A program made the position numbers and the translations under genes. From assembly GCA_003978475.1 (NCBI GenBank), contig QNZR01000035.1, positions 1 to 7,407 on the forward strand: a stretch of 7,407 nt of DNA. Reading direction: 5' to 3'. The notes beneath the pieces are model-generated. The model had not been told where the DNA came from. It worked only from the letters and a program-made list of their open reading frames with translations, and ran no database searches. The DNA is from Sulfurimonas sp. Its GTDB lineage: Bacteria; Campylobacterota; Campylobacteria; Campylobacterales; Sulfurimonadaceae. The first letter of the stretch is position 1, and each line of letters starts with the position of its first letter. Below are positions 7,184 through 7,407 of this stretch, piece by piece.

Positions 7184-7200
7184 CTACGATTCCTCGCGAT
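7165..7200. other. Breakpoint joining two truncated, divergently oriented genes
   Basis: Minus-strand carbonic anhydrase similarity stops at 7183 (a TAG follows), and plus-strand leucine-rich-repeat similarity starts at or just after the same place, with its frame closed by TAA at 7165-7167 and no start codon. Neither protein has its N-terminal end. I see no insertion-sequence ends, target duplication or clear attachment site in these bases. Confidence 0.7.
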
Positions 7201-7407
7201 CCTGAACGATTATTCAATTTAAAAAGACTGGATCTATCCTGGCAAGGATTGAGTGCATTGCCCGATGCGATCGGGGCATTGGTTCATTTGGAAAGTGTGG
7301 ATATTAGATTCAATTCAATCAGTCAATTGCCCGATTCGGTCGGTCAGTGGGTGAATCTGAAAGAACTGTCTATTGAAGAAAATCAACTCCGCCAGCTGCC
7401 CGATTCG
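7168..7407 (+). CDS. Leucine-rich-repeat protein, start missing at the breakpoint, 3'-partial
   Basis: The frame is open for 80 codons from a TAA at 7165 to the window end and has no ATG or GTG near its beginning. From about residue 9 it reads IPRDPERLFNLKRLDLSW, then 23-residue leucine-rich repeats of the LxxLxxLxLxxNxLxxLPxxIGx type. Two are complete and a third is cut by the window edge. The DNA shows the same period: TTGCCCGAT-like blocks at 7258, 7327 and 7396 are 69 bases apart. Such repeats form curved binding surfaces for protein partners; what this one binds cannot be told. From memory, bacterial proteins of this kind often carry an IPRD-type segment just before the first repeat, close to the N-terminus, so perhaps only a short piece is lost. 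An ATG at 7181 lies in another frame, and a one-base insertion between 7184 and 7188 would connect it. Confidence 0.8.

Noticed and set aside
7258..7407. 69-base periodic repeats as a DNA repeat or CRISPR array
   Set aside because: The period equals 23 codons, and the conserved blocks encode LPD motifs of leucine-rich repeats. There are no spacers, and the units diverge as protein repeats do.

Overview
The window looks like a chromosomal piece from a sulfur- or hydrogen-oxidising member of the Campylobacterota, perhaps Sulfurovum or Sulfurimonas-like. This rests on the moderate base composition, the style of the proteins and the mix of genes; no rRNA or other decisive marker is present, so the placement is an inference.

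Positions 1-4117 hold a tight minus-strand operon for a membrane-bound molybdoenzyme of the CISM type (complex iron-sulfur molybdoenzyme). Reading in the direction of transcription, it has a four-cluster ferredoxin-like subunit (3476-4117), an NrfD/PsrC-type membrane quinone subunit (2577-3476, overlapping the first by one base), and a Tat-exported molybdopterin catalytic subunit (2561 to beyond position 1). Electrons would pass between the quinone pool, the membrane subunit, the chain of [4Fe-4S] clusters and the molybdenum site in the periplasm. The substrate cannot be read from the sequence. The order B-C-A is the one known for tetrathionate reductase (ttrBCA) and the Bacillus selenate reductase (srdBCA); polysulfide/thiosulfate-type enzymes are another option.

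Positions 4118-4382 are a divergent promoter region. It has a good extended -10 promoter for the plus-strand gene and two small related palindromes just upstream of the molybdoenzyme operon. The plus-strand gene (4383-5408) encodes an MltB-type lytic murein transglycosylase with its catalytic Glu and EF-hand loop. It converges on hisD (5411-6700, minus), a complete histidinol dehydrogenase with all metal and catalytic residues, with only two bases between the stop codons. hisD appears to have its own promoter, with a perfect TATAAT.

Positions 6791-7407 contain a break. A minus-strand alpha-carbonic anhydrase has lost its N-terminal half at about 7183, and directly across the break a plus-strand leucine-rich-repeat reading frame begins with no start codon and runs off the window. 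Two unrelated proteins both lose their N-terminal ends at the same point. This is either a real rearrangement or an assembly join, and it is the most unusual structure here. No RNA genes, CRISPR arrays, insertion sequences or recognisable novel defence system were found.
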